DNA of 64,000 nucleotides from Paenibacillus cookii (GTDB lineage Bacteria > Bacillota > Bacilli > Paenibacillales > Paenibacillaceae), in contig NZ_BORW01000010.1 of the NCBI RefSeq assembly GCF_018333375.1, positions 1 to 64,000 on the forward strand. Direction: 5' to 3'. Within the stretch, counting starts at the first letter, position 1, and each line of letters opens with the position of its first letter. Made by a program: the position numbers and the translations under genes. Shown here one piece after another: positions 1-8,773 of the stretch. The notes under the pieces are model-generated. The model made no database searches. It worked only from the letters and a program-made list of their open reading frames with translations, and was not told the origin of the DNA.

Positions 1-149
1 GCTGTTCTAAAATTCTGCAAGTCTGCCCTTTTCTTCATCCATATAATACCATTTTCGAAAATTACCCCTTAACGACAGTGAATATGCTATCGCTTCTTCT
101 CTGAAACGGAATTATGCAAAACACTCAAATACGTAAGGCGATTTCAGGG

Positions 150-155
150 TATAAT
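150..155 (+). promoter_or_regulatory. possible -10 element upstream of phasin-like gene
   Basis: A consensus TATAAT lies about 30 bases before the first gene. No good -35 hexamer is seen 16-18 bases upstream, so this is only a candidate. Nothing else was recognised in the first 149 bases. Confidence 0.35.
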
Positions 156-185
156 AAGGGAAAATGAACCATGGGAGGGAATATG

Positions 186-527
186 ATGAGTGATCTGTTG
201 AAAAAAGCCATCTCGCTCGGATGGGGCCTGACCATCGTCAGCAAGGAAAAAATCGAAAAAACGGTCGAAGAGTTGGTGAAGCGCGGCGAACTGGCGCCCA
301 CGGAATCCAAGGACCTGATCGAACGGCTGGTCGAACGCGGCGAGGAGGAGAAGTCCCAGTTCAAAGATTTTCTGAGGGAGCAAGTCCAGCGGATTTTGAC
401 AGAGCTTCATGTACCTTCCGGAAAGCAGGTTGCCGATCTGGAGCGGCGCATCGAAGAGCTGGAGCGAAAGCTCGCCGAACGCGAAGGGACCGCCGGGGAG
501 CCGACGCCGGGAACGGGACATTCGTGA
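186..527 (+). CDS. phasin-related coiled-coil protein
   Basis: A 113-residue, highly charged, mostly helical protein. Its mid-section (KNRK/ELVKRGEL-type helix, then a long Glu/Lys/Arg heptad-like helix) resembles the small phasin/polyhydroxyalkanoate-granule regulator family that often precedes UbiB kinases. The C-terminal third looks like a coiled coil with repeated ERR/ELE/RKL spacing. There is no signal peptide or membrane segment. ATG codons occur at 171, 183 and 186; the GGAGGG at 174-179 lies inside the first, so 186 (or 183) is the better start. The UbiB gene begins one base after the stop, so the two are almost certainly co-translated. Function is unproven; a granule-binding or partner role for the kinase is inference. 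Confidence 0.7.
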   Translation: MSDLLKKAISLGWGLTIVSKEKIEKTVEELVKRGELAPTESKDLIERLVERGEEEKSQFKDFLREQVQRILTELHVPSGKQVADLERRIEELERKLAEREGTAGEPTPGTGHS

Positions 528-528
528 T

Positions 529-2199
529 ATGGCGGTCCGCATCAGGCATACCGGTCGTTACCGGGAAATCGCCATGGCGCTTATGCGTCATGGCTTTGGC
601 TACATGGTGGAGGAATTGGGACTGTTTCAGATGCTGTCCTTGCCGCGGCGCCGGCTGAAGCATGAGCAGACGGAGACGAAAACGCTCGGCGAGCGGATCC
701 GTCTCGTGCTGGAGGATTTGGGGCCGACGTTCGTGAAGCTTGGGCAGCTTGCGAGCACGCGCTCGGATTTGCTGCCGGATACCGTGATCAGGGAGCTGGT
801 GAAGCTGCAGGATCAGGTTCCCCCTTTCCCGGCGAAAGCAGCCCGAAGCATTCTGGAAGAAGAACTGGAGGCGCCGGTTGACGAGGTGTTCGCTCGTTTT
901 GACGACGTTCCGGTTGCCGCCGCTTCCATCGGGCAGGTCCATTTGGGCAAGCTGAAATCGGGGGAAGCGGTGGCCGTCAAAATCCAGCGCCCCGGCGCGC
1001 TGCAAACCATTACGCGCGATTTGGCGATTTTGCGGGATCTGTCCCAGATCGCCGAAAAACGGTGGGAATGGGCCAGACGGTACCAGCTGACCAAAATCGT
1101 CGAGGAATTTTCCAAATCCCTGCTGGCGGAAATGGATTACAGCCGCGAAGGCCGCAACACGGAAAAAATAGCGCTGCAATTTCAGGACGACCCTTACATT
1201 TTCATCCCGCGGATTTTCTGGCAGTATTCTTCTTCGCGGGTCATGACGATGGAGTATGTGGAGGGCATTACGCTCAGCCAGCCCGAGCAATTGGAACAAT
1301 CGGGATTCGATCCGAAGCTGATCGCCAAACGTTTCGTCAACGCCATGCTGTATCAGATATTCATGGAGGGTTTTTTCCATGCCGACCCGCATCCGGGCAA
1401 CCTGATCCTCCGGAAGGACGGCAGCCTGGCCTTCCTCGACTTCGGGATGGTCGGACGTCTTAGCAGCGATATGAAGGATCATTTATCCGAACTTATTATT
1501 GCTCTTATGCGTAAAAATACGGACAGCATGGTCCGCGCGATCCTGCATCTCGGCCTGCTGCCGGAAGACAACGATCTGGATGCGCTGCGAAGGGACCTGG
1601 ACACGCTCCGGGACGAATATTACGACATGCCTTTCTCCGAGATCGGCATCGGCAAGGCGCTCAGCGACCTGTTCGGGGTAGCCCAGCGGCATGCGATCAT
1701 GATGCCCCCGGATCTGACGCTGCTCGGCAAGGCGCTGCTCACGATGGAGGGCGTCATTCAGAAGCTCGATCCGGAGCTGAGCATCATCGACATGGCGGAG
1801 CCGTTCGGAAAGAAGCTGATCAAGGATCGGTTCAGCCCCGGCCGCATCCGCGGCAAGCTGCTCGGAAGCGCGGCCGGGCTGGCCGAGGCGCTGCTGGATA
1901 TGCCTTCCCAGGCGAGACATCTCTCCGCTTTGTTCAGCAAAGGCAAACTGAAGGTGGAGATCAGCATGCCGGAGATGGAATCGCTGATGCGCAAGCTGGA
2001 TCAAATCAGCAACAGGCTGTCCTTCAGCATCGTGCTGCTGGCCTTCAGCATCATCATGGTCGGGCTGATCATCGGGTCCTCCATGAACCGGCAGTCTTCG
2101 ATTTTATGGCATTTTCCGGTGATCGGCATCGGTCTGGGCGTCGCGTTCCTGATGGTCGTATGGCTGCTGTACGCCATTTTCAAATCGGGCAAATTTTAA
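529..2199 (+). CDS. AarF/UbiB (ABC1) family atypical kinase
   Basis: A 556-residue protein of the UbiB/AarF/COQ8 family of atypical ATPases/kinases, linked to isoprenoid lipid and quinone biology. Family signatures are in order: the KxGQ motif (FVKLGQLAS), the alanine-rich nucleotide loop (VAAASIGQVH), the VAVKIQRPG lysine strand, the HADPHPGN catalytic loop and the LDFG metal-binding motif. The last 60 residues form two hydrophobic helices, the usual membrane hairpin of bacterial UbiB proteins. A longer reading frame opens at 409 but would overlap the previous gene by over 100 bases; the ATG at 529 aligns with the usual MAVRIRHTGRYREI start of the family. Coupled to the phasin-like gene. Confidence 0.9.
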   Translation: MAVRIRHTGRYREIAMALMRHGFGYMVEELGLFQMLSLPRRRLKHEQTETKTLGERIRLVLEDLGPTFVKLGQLASTRSDLLPDTVIRELVKLQDQVPPFPAKAARSILEEELEAPVDEVFARFDDVPVAAASIGQVHLGKLKSGEAVAVKIQRPGALQTITRDLAILRDLSQIAEKRWEWARRYQLTKIVEEFSKSLLAEMDYSREGRNTEKIALQFQDDPYIFIPRIFWQYSSSRVMTMEYVEGITLSQPEQLEQSGFDPKLIAKRFVNAMLYQIFMEGFFHADPHPGNLILRKDGSLAFLDFGMVGRLSSDMKDHLSELIIALMRKNTDSMVRAILHLGLLPEDNDLDALRRDLDTLRDEYYDMPFSEIGIGKALSDLFGVAQRHAIMMPPDLTLLGKALLTMEGVIQKLDPELSIIDMAEPFGKKLIKDRFSPGRIRGKLLGSAAGLAEALLDMPSQARHLSALFSKGKLKVEISMPEMESLMRKLDQISNRLSFSIVLLAFSIIMVGLIIGSSMNRQSSILWHFPVIGIGLGVAFLMVVWLLYAIFKSGKF

Positions 2200-2430
2200 G
2201 TCCGGGCCGTGGCGGCGGATCAAATCGGGATTACCCGGCAAAAGGTGAGTAATGACGGCGGACCGCGGAGGTCACGATGGCCTGCCGGCAAATCCGGCAA
2301 ATCCGGAATGATTCGGCAAACGGGTTTGGGGCGGAGTCGCCAACTTGCGGCATATCCGTTACAATAAGTATTTTGAAGATGGATTCGAAACAGGGACAAA
2401 CGAAAAAGTGAACATAACGAGGTGGATGTT

Positions 2431-3843
2431 TTGCCAAATTTTTTAGAGCTGGGCATCAAGGAAACATGGGTTTCCGCCCTGAAAGAGAACGGGATTGCCG
2501 TGCCGACGCCGGTGCAGGCGGAGACGATTCCGCTGGCGCTGGCCGAACGGGACGTCATCGCCCGCGCCAAAACCGGAACGGGGAAGACGCTGGCTTTCCT
2601 GCTGCCGATCATGCAGAAACTGGACCCGGGCCGTCCTTTCCCGCAGGCCCTGATCATTGCGCCGACGAGGGAGCTGGCGCTGCAGATCACGGAGGAAGCG
2701 CGGAAGCTGGCGCGGGGCACTGAGATCCGCATCCTTGCGGTATACGGAGGCCAGGACGTGGAGAAGCAGCTGCGCAAGCTGGAAGGCGGGCGGCATCTCA
2801 TTATCGGTACGCCGGGACGGCTGAACGATCATCTTCGCCGCGGCACGCTGGAGCTGGGCGGGGTCAAAACGCTCGTGCTGGACGAAGCCGACCAGATGCT
2901 GCATATGGGCTTCCTGGACGAGGTGGAGACGGTCATCCAGGCGCTCCCGTACCATCGGCAGACGCTGCTGTTTTCCGCCACGATGCCGGCCGAAGTCAAG
3001 CGGCTCGCTTCTTTTTATACCCGCGACGCCGAAGACGTCACGATCAAGGTGGAACATTCCCCGGTGCCGCTGAAGTCCATTCGCCAGCTGGTCGTCGAAG
3101 TGAAGGATCGGACCAAACAGCAGGCGCTGGTCTCGATGATTGAAATGTACCGTCCGTACCTCGCGATCATATTCTGCCGCACCAAACGCCGGGCATCGGC
3201 GCTGAACGCGGCGCTGCTGGAGCAGGGGTATGAGTCCGACGAGCTGCATGGCGACTTGTCGCAGGCTAAACGGGAGCAGGTCATGAAACGTTTCCGCGAA
3301 GCCAAGCTGCAGCTGCTGGTAGCGACGGACGTGGCGGCAAGGGGGCTGGACGTCGAGGGCGTAACCCACGTCTTTAACTACGACATGCCGCATGAGGTCG
3401 ACAGCTACATCCACCGCATTGGCCGCACGGGCCGTGCCGGCGGAAAAGGGATGGCCATCACGCTGGCATCCCCGAAGGACAAAGGGGACTTGCAGCGCAT
3501 TGAGCAGGGCATCCAGTACATCATTGAGCGCCGCCGGTATGAAAAGGACGGAGCGATCGTGGAAGCGCGCGGTCCTCGTCCGGCCGAAGGACGGGCCCCC
3601 GGCCGCCGGAAAGAGCAGGAAGGCGGGCGCGGCGGCGCCGCCGGTTCGAGCCGGGGCGGGCAAAGCCGTTCCCGCCGCGAGGATAAGCCGGCCCGGGCTT
3701 CCTCCCGCAAGGGGGACGTCCGCGGCGGTGCCAAGCGCGGAGCCCCGGGCGGCGGCAAACCGGGACGCGGCGCATCCCAGGCGCAAGGCCGGAGAGGCCG
3801 CGGCGACGCTTCCGGACGCCGGGGCGGAAGAGCGGGACGTTAA
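2431..3843 (+). CDS. DEAD-box ATP-dependent RNA helicase with RGG-rich tail
   Basis: About 470 residues. The helicase core shows the Q motif (PTPVQAETIP), Walker A (AKTGTGKT), PTRELALQ, the DEAD box itself (LDEADQML), SAT (FSATMP) and the C-terminal RecA domain ending in HRIGRTGRAG. Beyond residue ~385 the protein becomes a low-complexity Arg/Gly/Ser/Ala tail, which in CshA/DeaD-type helicases aids RNA binding. It probably unwinds RNA during mRNA decay, ribosome assembly or cold growth. A TTG at 2431 has GAGGTGG five bases upstream; a GTG at 2422 lies inside that site and is less likely. The gene is monocistronic, ending in a strong terminator. Assignment to a particular B. subtilis helicase is not attempted. 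Confidence 0.92.
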   Translation: MPNFLELGIKETWVSALKENGIAVPTPVQAETIPLALAERDVIARAKTGTGKTLAFLLPIMQKLDPGRPFPQALIIAPTRELALQITEEARKLARGTEIRILAVYGGQDVEKQLRKLEGGRHLIIGTPGRLNDHLRRGTLELGGVKTLVLDEADQMLHMGFLDEVETVIQALPYHRQTLLFSATMPAEVKRLASFYTRDAEDVTIKVEHSPVPLKSIRQLVVEVKDRTKQQALVSMIEMYRPYLAIIFCRTKRRASALNAALLEQGYESDELHGDLSQAKREQVMKRFREAKLQLLVATDVAARGLDVEGVTHVFNYDMPHEVDSYIHRIGRTGRAGGKGMAITLASPKDKGDLQRIEQGIQYIIERRRYEKDGAIVEARGPRPAEGRAPGRRKEQEGGRGGAAGSSRGGQSRSRREDKPARASSRKGDVRGGAKRGAPGGGKPGRGASQAQGRRGRGDASGRRGGRAGR

Positions 3844-3856
3844 CATCAACGGATTC

Positions 3857-3902
3857 ATGAACCGAAAAGCGCGGTTTTGCGCTTTTTCGGTTCATTTTTT
3901 TT
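3857..3902 (+). terminator. intrinsic terminator after the helicase gene
   Basis: A 16-bp stem (arm beginning ATGAACCGAAAAGCGC) with a short loop is followed by a run of eight T, immediately downstream of the helicase stop codon. Confidence 0.9.
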
Positions 3903-3975
3903 GCCGGGCGTCGATCCGGGCCGAACGCTTGCCGCGGCTTGCACTCGGCTTCGACTTGTGTATGATGGAATTAGA

Positions 3976-4099
3976 ACGCAAAAACACGGCCCGGTTGGTA
4001 GTCCGGGCGCACGAGGCGGCGGCCCGGCGCCGTCCCGTGTCAGTAACCTTCCCCCCTCGGGATGTCCGGCGTTCCCATGTTGAACAGAGGGGGAGTACC
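3976..4099 (+). promoter_or_regulatory. probable yjdF-type riboswitch
   Basis: This structured leader sits directly before a yjdF gene, the hallmark context of the yjdF RNA class (azaaromatic-responsive). ACACGG at 3984-3989 can pair with CCGTGT at 4035-4040, enclosing a hairpin with CCCGG/CCGGG arms at 3990-3994 and 4003-4007. TCCCCCCTC at 4050-4058 can pair with GAGGGGGA at 4087-4094, which is the ribosome-binding site, so translational control is likely. The CCCGTGTCAGTAACC stretch resembles the conserved core as I remember it. A covariance-model search would settle it. Confidence 0.75.
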
Positions 4100-4510
4100 A
4101 TGAAATTAACGGTATTTTTCGAAGAACCATATTGGGTTGGAATCGTGGAAGTGGAGAAGGACGGCAAGCTGCTGGCGGGCAGGCATATTTTCGGCGGGGA
4201 GCCTTCGCTTCCGGAAGTATGGGAATTTGTCCTGCACGGGCTTTCTTCCGTGGCGGACCGGTTGTCTTGCGGCGTCGATATCGCCGAGGCAACGCAGCCG
4301 AAGGCTAACCCGAAAAGGCTCGCCCGGCTTGCGGCCAGGGAGTCCAGGGGACGCGGAGTCAGCTCGGCAAGCCAGGAAGCCATCAAGCAGGAGCTTGATT
4401 TGCGCAAGCGGGAAAAAACGCGCCTCTCCAAAGAGCTGCGGGAAGCCCAGGCGAAGCGCAAACGGGAAATTGCCGTTCAAAAAGCCAAAGCCAAACACCG
4501 GGGAAGATAA
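4100..4510 (+). CDS. yjdF: YjdF family protein (DUF2992)
   Basis: A 136-residue protein of the YjdF/DUF2992 family of unknown biochemical function. The N-terminus (MKLTVFFEEPYWVG) and the EVEKDGKLLAGRHIFG stretch are the recognisable family core. The last 60 residues are a highly basic helix rich in Lys, Arg, Glu and Ala, suggesting nucleic-acid or ribosome contact (inference). The ATG follows GAGGGGGA by five bases, and that site is predicted to be sequestered by the upstream riboswitch. Glutathione peroxidase follows 22 bases later, so the two may share a transcript. In known cases the family is thought to take part in resistance to toxic aromatic compounds. Confidence 0.9.
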   Translation: MKLTVFFEEPYWVGIVEVEKDGKLLAGRHIFGGEPSLPEVWEFVLHGLSSVADRLSCGVDIAEATQPKANPKRLARLAARESRGRGVSSASQEAIKQELDLRKREKTRLSKELREAQAKRKREIAVQKAKAKHRGR

Positions 4511-4532
4511 TCCATGAAAGCGGGGGAAGAAC

Positions 4533-5009
4533 ATGTCGGTATATACGTATTCAGCCGCCACGCCGGCGGGCAAGGAAGTCTCTCTGGAGGAGTACAAGGG
4601 CAAGGTGCTGGTCATTGCCAATACGGCAAGCCAATGCGGTCTGACGCCGCAGTACGGCGACCTGCAAAAGCTGTATGAACGTTACCGGGACCAGGGGCTC
4701 GTCATCCTCGGTTTTCCGTGCAACCAATTCGGGGCACAGGAGCCCGGCAGCAGCGAGGAAGCCGCTTCGTTTTGCCAATTGAATTACGGGGTAACGTTCC
4801 CCGTATTCGCGAAAATCGACGTCAACGGCGAAGCCGAGCACCCGCTTTTTGCCTATTTGAAGGAGCAGCAGCCCGGAACCGCGGAAAGCAGCGATATCCA
4901 GTGGAACTTCACGAAGTTTCTGGTGAACCGCAGCGGCGAGGTCGTCGCACGCTATGAACCGCGCGAAGATCCGGAAGCGATGGCGGGGGCCATCGAACAG
5001 CTGCTGTAG
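4533..5009 (+). CDS. glutathione/thioredoxin peroxidase (GPx family)
   Basis: A 158-residue glutathione peroxidase-fold enzyme, the usual bacterial length, which reduces hydroperoxides in the cytosol. The peroxidatic residue is a cysteine (C35 in NTASQCGLTPQY), not selenocysteine. The supporting motifs LGFPCNQFG and WNFTKFLV supply the Gln, Trp and Asn of the catalytic tetrad. Cys81 sits where the resolving cysteine of thioredoxin-dependent members is found, so thioredoxin rather than glutathione is the likely reductant (inference; Firmicutes of this type usually use bacillithiol and thioredoxin). GGGGGAAG lies just upstream of the ATG. It is downstream of yjdF and closed by a terminator. Confidence 0.93.
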   Translation: MSVYTYSAATPAGKEVSLEEYKGKVLVIANTASQCGLTPQYGDLQKLYERYRDQGLVILGFPCNQFGAQEPGSSEEAASFCQLNYGVTFPVFAKIDVNGEAEHPLFAYLKEQQPGTAESSDIQWNFTKFLVNRSGEVVARYEPREDPEAMAGAIEQLL

Positions 5010-5057
5010 ACGAACCGAAACGAATCGCAGCCGAACAACGAACATCAGCACGGGGAA

Positions 5058-5087
5058 CCTGCCGCTTTTGCGGCAGGTTTTTCTTTT
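5058..5087 (+). terminator. intrinsic terminator after the peroxidase gene
   Basis: A perfect 8-bp stem CCTGCCGC/GCGGCAGG with a TTTT loop is followed by TTTTTCTTTT. Confidence 0.92.
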
Positions 5088-5218
5088 GGCGAAAACGCCG
5101 ACGCCCGGTCGGTTTGGCATGGGTGCGGTTTAATTTCTTTTGCGCATTTCCCGCCCGCCCATTAAGATAACTATAGAAGAGCGAACAATCTGGAAGCGAC
5201 AAGGGGAGTGGAGCGGAA

Positions 5219-7282
5219 ATGATAGACCAAAAAAACGGCGTGTTCCCGGCGGTATGCCCGCTGGATTGCCCCGACACATGCGGCCTGCTGCTGCATAAGG
5301 AAGACGGCAAAATCGTCAAGGTTACCGGCAATCCGGAGCATCCGATCACGCAGGGAGCGATTTGCAACAAAGTCCGCAATATGACCGAGCGGATTTATCA
5401 TAAAGAACGCATTCTGTACCCGCTGAAGCGGACGGGCCCGAAGGGTTCCGGGGAGTTTCAACGGATCTCTTGGGACGAGGCGGTCAGTGAAATCGCGGCG
5501 CGGTACCGGGAGCTGATCGACGCATACGGACCGGAGTCCATCTTGCCTTACAGCTTCTACGGCAACATGGGCATCCTCAGCGTCGACGGCATGGACCGCA
5601 GGTTTTTCAACGCGCTCGGATCAAGCCGCCTGGACCAAGCGATCTGCAACGCCGCCGGAAACGCCGGCTGGAAATACACGATGGGCTTCAAGGGGGGCAC
5701 CTCGCCGGAAGATACGGAGCATGCGGATTTGATCATCGTTTGGGGCGGCAATCTGATCAGCACGAACATGCACCAGATCGTCATCGCCGAAAAAGCGCGC
5801 AAACGCGGAGCCAAGGTGATCGTCATCGACGTGCACCAAAACCGCACCGCCCAATGGGCGGACTGGTTCATTCCGCTTTATCCGGGGACGGATACGGCGC
5901 TTGCGCTGGGCATGATGCACGTCCTGTTCCGCGACGGACTGACGGACGAAGCCTTCCTGAAGCGGTATACCGTAGGGCATGAGGAGCTTCGCGAGCATGT
6001 CAGAAGCTACACGCCGGAGCATGTTTCGGCCATCACGGGCGTGCCGGCGGAAGATATCGAGAAGCTGGGGCGCGCGTACGGGGAGGCTTCCGTCTCCTAT
6101 ATCGCGATCGGCAACGGGCTTCAGCACCACGATAACGGGGGCATGAACGTGCGCAGCATCGCCTGCCTGCCGGCGCTGACCGGGCAGTGGCTGAAAAAGG
6201 GCGGCGGCGCGGTGAAAACGAACGGCGGTTATCATGCCATGAACAGCGATTATTTGGAGCGGCCGGATTTGCGGCCGAACCCGGGGGCGCGCGCCATCAA
6301 CATGAACCGGATCGGCGAAGCGCTGCATTTGAAGGAGCAGCCGATCAAGGCGGTCTTCGTCTATTGCAGCAATCCGCTGGTCGTTGCCCCCGATACGGAG
6401 CGGGTACAGGCCGGCTTCGCCCGCGAGGACCTGTTTACCGTCGTGCACGACCTGTTTATGACCGACACCGCCAAATACGCGGATATCGTGCTGCCAGCGG
6501 CCTCGTCGTTCGAGACGACCGATTTGTACGCATCGTATTGGCATCATTACGTACAGCTGCAGGAGCCCGTGATCGAAAGAATCGGGGAAGCCAAAAGCAA
6601 CGTCGAGCTGTTTGCGATGCTGGGCCGCGCCATGGGGCTGGACGACGAAGCCTTCGCGGAAATGGAAGAAGAGCTGATCGCCGGGGCGCTGAATTACCCG
6701 GAGAATCCGTATTTGAACGGTGTGACCCTCGACGCGCTGAAGGAACGGCGCTTCGTGAAGCTCGACATGACGCCGCAAGCAACCTTTTTGGACCGCCTGC
6801 CGACGCCTTCCGGAAAAATCGAACTGTATTCGGAAGCGATGAAGGAAGCAGGCCTGCCGCCGCTCCCGGAATATATTCCGCTTCAAGAAGGTTATGACGG
6901 CACAAGGCGGCCCGGCGCAAGCGAAGCGTATCCGCTGATGTTCATTTCGCCGCCGAACCATAACTTCCTGAACTCCACTTTTGCCAACGTCGAAAAACAC
7001 CAGCGGCTGGAGAAGGGGCCAATGCTGCAAATCCACCCGCAGGATGCGGCGGAACGCGGCATCGAAGACGGGGACGACGTCGTCGTTTACAACGACCGCG
7101 GACGGCTGGAGCTGAAAGCGCTGGTGACGGACAAGATGCTCCCGGGAACGGTCGTCAGCCAAGGACTGTGGTGGGACGGCAAGGGCCGCAAGCAGCGGGC
7201 GAATGCCCTGACTCCGGACCGGCTGGCCGACATGGGGGGCGGAGCGGTATTTTTTTCGACCGTCGTCCAAGTAAAGCGTTAG
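5219..7282 (+). CDS. molybdopterin-dependent oxidoreductase (YoaE-like)
   Basis: A 687-residue catalytic subunit of the DMSO reductase/formate dehydrogenase superfamily. The N-terminal [4Fe-4S] motif CPLDCPDTC (Cys13, 17, 21) is followed by a fourth Cys in GAICNKVRN. Next come the molybdopterin oxidoreductase core and, from about residue 560, the C-terminal dinucleotide-binding domain (FISPPNHNFLNSTF, IEDGDDVVVYNDRG). There is no twin-arginine signal, so it is probably cytoplasmic. It stands alone, without obvious electron-transfer or membrane subunits, as does B. subtilis YoaE. The substrate cannot be told from sequence. mobA, a MOSC protein and a TorD-type chaperone lie within the next 11 kb. 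The ATG follows a purine-rich AAGGGGAGTGGAG. Confidence 0.9.
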   Translation: MIDQKNGVFPAVCPLDCPDTCGLLLHKEDGKIVKVTGNPEHPITQGAICNKVRNMTERIYHKERILYPLKRTGPKGSGEFQRISWDEAVSEIAARYRELIDAYGPESILPYSFYGNMGILSVDGMDRRFFNALGSSRLDQAICNAAGNAGWKYTMGFKGGTSPEDTEHADLIIVWGGNLISTNMHQIVIAEKARKRGAKVIVIDVHQNRTAQWADWFIPLYPGTDTALALGMMHVLFRDGLTDEAFLKRYTVGHEELREHVRSYTPEHVSAITGVPAEDIEKLGRAYGEASVSYIAIGNGLQHHDNGGMNVRSIACLPALTGQWLKKGGGAVKTNGGYHAMNSDYLERPDLRPNPGARAINMNRIGEALHLKEQPIKAVFVYCSNPLVVAPDTERVQAGFAREDLFTVVHDLFMTDTAKYADIVLPAASSFETTDLYASYWHHYVQLQEPVIERIGEAKSNVELFAMLGRAMGLDDEAFAEMEEELIAGALNYPENPYLNGVTLDALKERRFVKLDMTPQATFLDRLPTPSGKIELYSEAMKEAGLPPLPEYIPLQEGYDGTRRPGASEAYPLMFISPPNHNFLNSTFANVEKHQRLEKGPMLQIHPQDAAERGIEDGDDVVVYNDRGRLELKALVTDKMLPGTVVSQGLWWDGKGRKQRANALTPDRLADMGGGAVFFSTVVQVKR

Positions 7283-7357
7283 CAGGCGTCATTGCCAGGG
7301 ATGCGAAGATCATGGATACTGGTTCTGGGACAAGAAGACCGGATCCGCTTGCGTTTG

Positions 7358-7381
7358 AAAAAGCCCCTCGGGGCTTTTTTG
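7358..7381 (+). terminator. intrinsic terminator after the molybdoenzyme gene
   Basis: AAAAAGCCCC and GGGGCTTTTTT form a compact hairpin ending in six T. Confidence 0.85.
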
Positions 7382-7481
7382 CATCGGAAAGCCGTCTTCG
7401 GGACCGTGGCATCGGAAAGATGCCGGGTGTCCCGCCACAGCTTGTCTAACACGCATTTTGCAAAAGCAGGAGACAAAATAC

Positions 7482-8708
7482 ATGAAATTTTTGCAGTCCT
7501 ATCCGAACGAAGTCAAAATATTTCTCGCCGCCAGCCTGATCAACTCCGCGGGCGGATCGCTGATGTGGCCGCTGACGACGATGTACGTGTTCGACGAGCT
7601 TGGGCGCAGCATGGCCGATGCCGGCCTGGTCGTCATGATCCAAGCCTTCGGAGGCATCATCGGCCAGCTTCTGGGCGGGGCGCTGTATCATCGCGTCGGG
7701 GTCAAACGGCTGATCGTCGGCTCGCTGGGGTTATGCAGCCTTGGCTTGTTCGCGCTCCCTTTCATCAGCTCGTTTTGGGTCTTGTACATGATCATGATGG
7801 GATTCATCGGGCTGTGCAACGCGGTGTCGATGCCTGCCATCCAGGCCTTCGTCGGCTTTCGGTTCGCGGACCGGCGCGGCGAGCTGTTTAACGTCATTTA
7901 TGTGGCCAACAACATCGGCGTGGCGCTCGGAACGGCGCTGAGCGGTTTTCTCGCCGACGTGTCGTATCACCTGACCTTTATCCTGAACGGCGCCACCTCT
8001 GCCGTGCTTGCTTTGTTTTTCCTGAATTATTTGAACCGGCTCGACAAGCAGGAAGGCCCCGTGCATTTGGCCAAAAAGACCAAAGCCGGCACGGGAGAAA
8101 GCGTCCCTGCCCTTCTCGGCAATACGAGGCTTTATTTGTACTTGGGGCTCGGCTCCCTGTTCCTGTGGTTCGGCAACTCGATCTGGAACACGGGGGTTTC
8201 GCCGCATATCATTTCCGAAGGGCTGCCGAAACGGGCCTACGGCTTTTTATGGACGCTGAACGGGATCCTCATTTTCGTGGCGCAGCCGGTCACGACCTGG
8301 ATCAAACGGTGGTTCGCCAAAGAGTCGTCCTCGCAGATGACGGCCAGCGGCCTGTTTTATTTGGCGGCTTACGTGGTCATTCTGATGCTTCCGAGTTATT
8401 CCGGGCTCCTGTTTGCGATGGTGCTCGCCACGCTGGGGGAAATGCTCATCTCCCCGGCCGTGCCTGCGTTCATCTCGGATCATGCGCATAAAGCGGCTCC
8501 GTTTTACATTGGCGTGACCGGCGGCATGACCGCCCTCGGCCGCATGATCGGCCCCTATTTCATGGGCATCCTGTACGACGGCGGAGGGCTGGCGCCGGTG
8601 GCCTGGCTGTCGATCGGCATCGCCGTCGTGGCCGTTCTCTGTTTCGTCGTGCATGCGATGCGCAACAAGGCGGCGGAACGTGCGCTAAGCGAGTCCATCG
8701 GCGGATAG
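7482..8708 (+). CDS. MFS transporter, drug-efflux type
   Basis: A 408-residue major facilitator with about twelve hydrophobic helices. The first half carries the MFS loop-2/3 type sequence after the GGALYHRVGVKRLIVG segment, and the central loop is basic and short. It resembles the DHA1-type multidrug carriers of bacilli, but the substrate is unknown. An upstream TTG at 7458 is in frame, but GCAGGAG lies after it and nine bases before the ATG at 7482, so 7482 is preferred. No regulator is adjacent. A GNAT gene follows 65 bases later and may be co-transcribed. Confidence 0.85.
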   Translation: MKFLQSYPNEVKIFLAASLINSAGGSLMWPLTTMYVFDELGRSMADAGLVVMIQAFGGIIGQLLGGALYHRVGVKRLIVGSLGLCSLGLFALPFISSFWVLYMIMMGFIGLCNAVSMPAIQAFVGFRFADRRGELFNVIYVANNIGVALGTALSGFLADVSYHLTFILNGATSAVLALFFLNYLNRLDKQEGPVHLAKKTKAGTGESVPALLGNTRLYLYLGLGSLFLWFGNSIWNTGVSPHIISEGLPKRAYGFLWTLNGILIFVAQPVTTWIKRWFAKESSSQMTASGLFYLAAYVVILMLPSYSGLLFAMVLATLGEMLISPAVPAFISDHAHKAAPFYIGVTGGMTALGRMIGPYFMGILYDGGGLAPVAWLSIGIAVVAVLCFVVHAMRNKAAERALSESIGG

Positions 8709-8773
8709 GGCAGGAAGATGATTTGCCGGAGAATTTCGACATCACACGTTAGACAAAAAGAGGTGCAATTTCC

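Noticed and set aside
361..1482. Long minus-strand open frame opposite the UbiB gene
   Set aside because: It is a shadow of GC-rich codons: low-complexity Arg/His/Pro translation, no ribosome site, no recognisable domain. The plus frame has clear UbiB motifs.
2443..3858. Minus-strand 471-codon frame opposite the helicase gene
   Set aside because: Anti-sense shadow of a strongly supported DEAD-box gene; the translation is Arg/Gln/His-rich with no family features.
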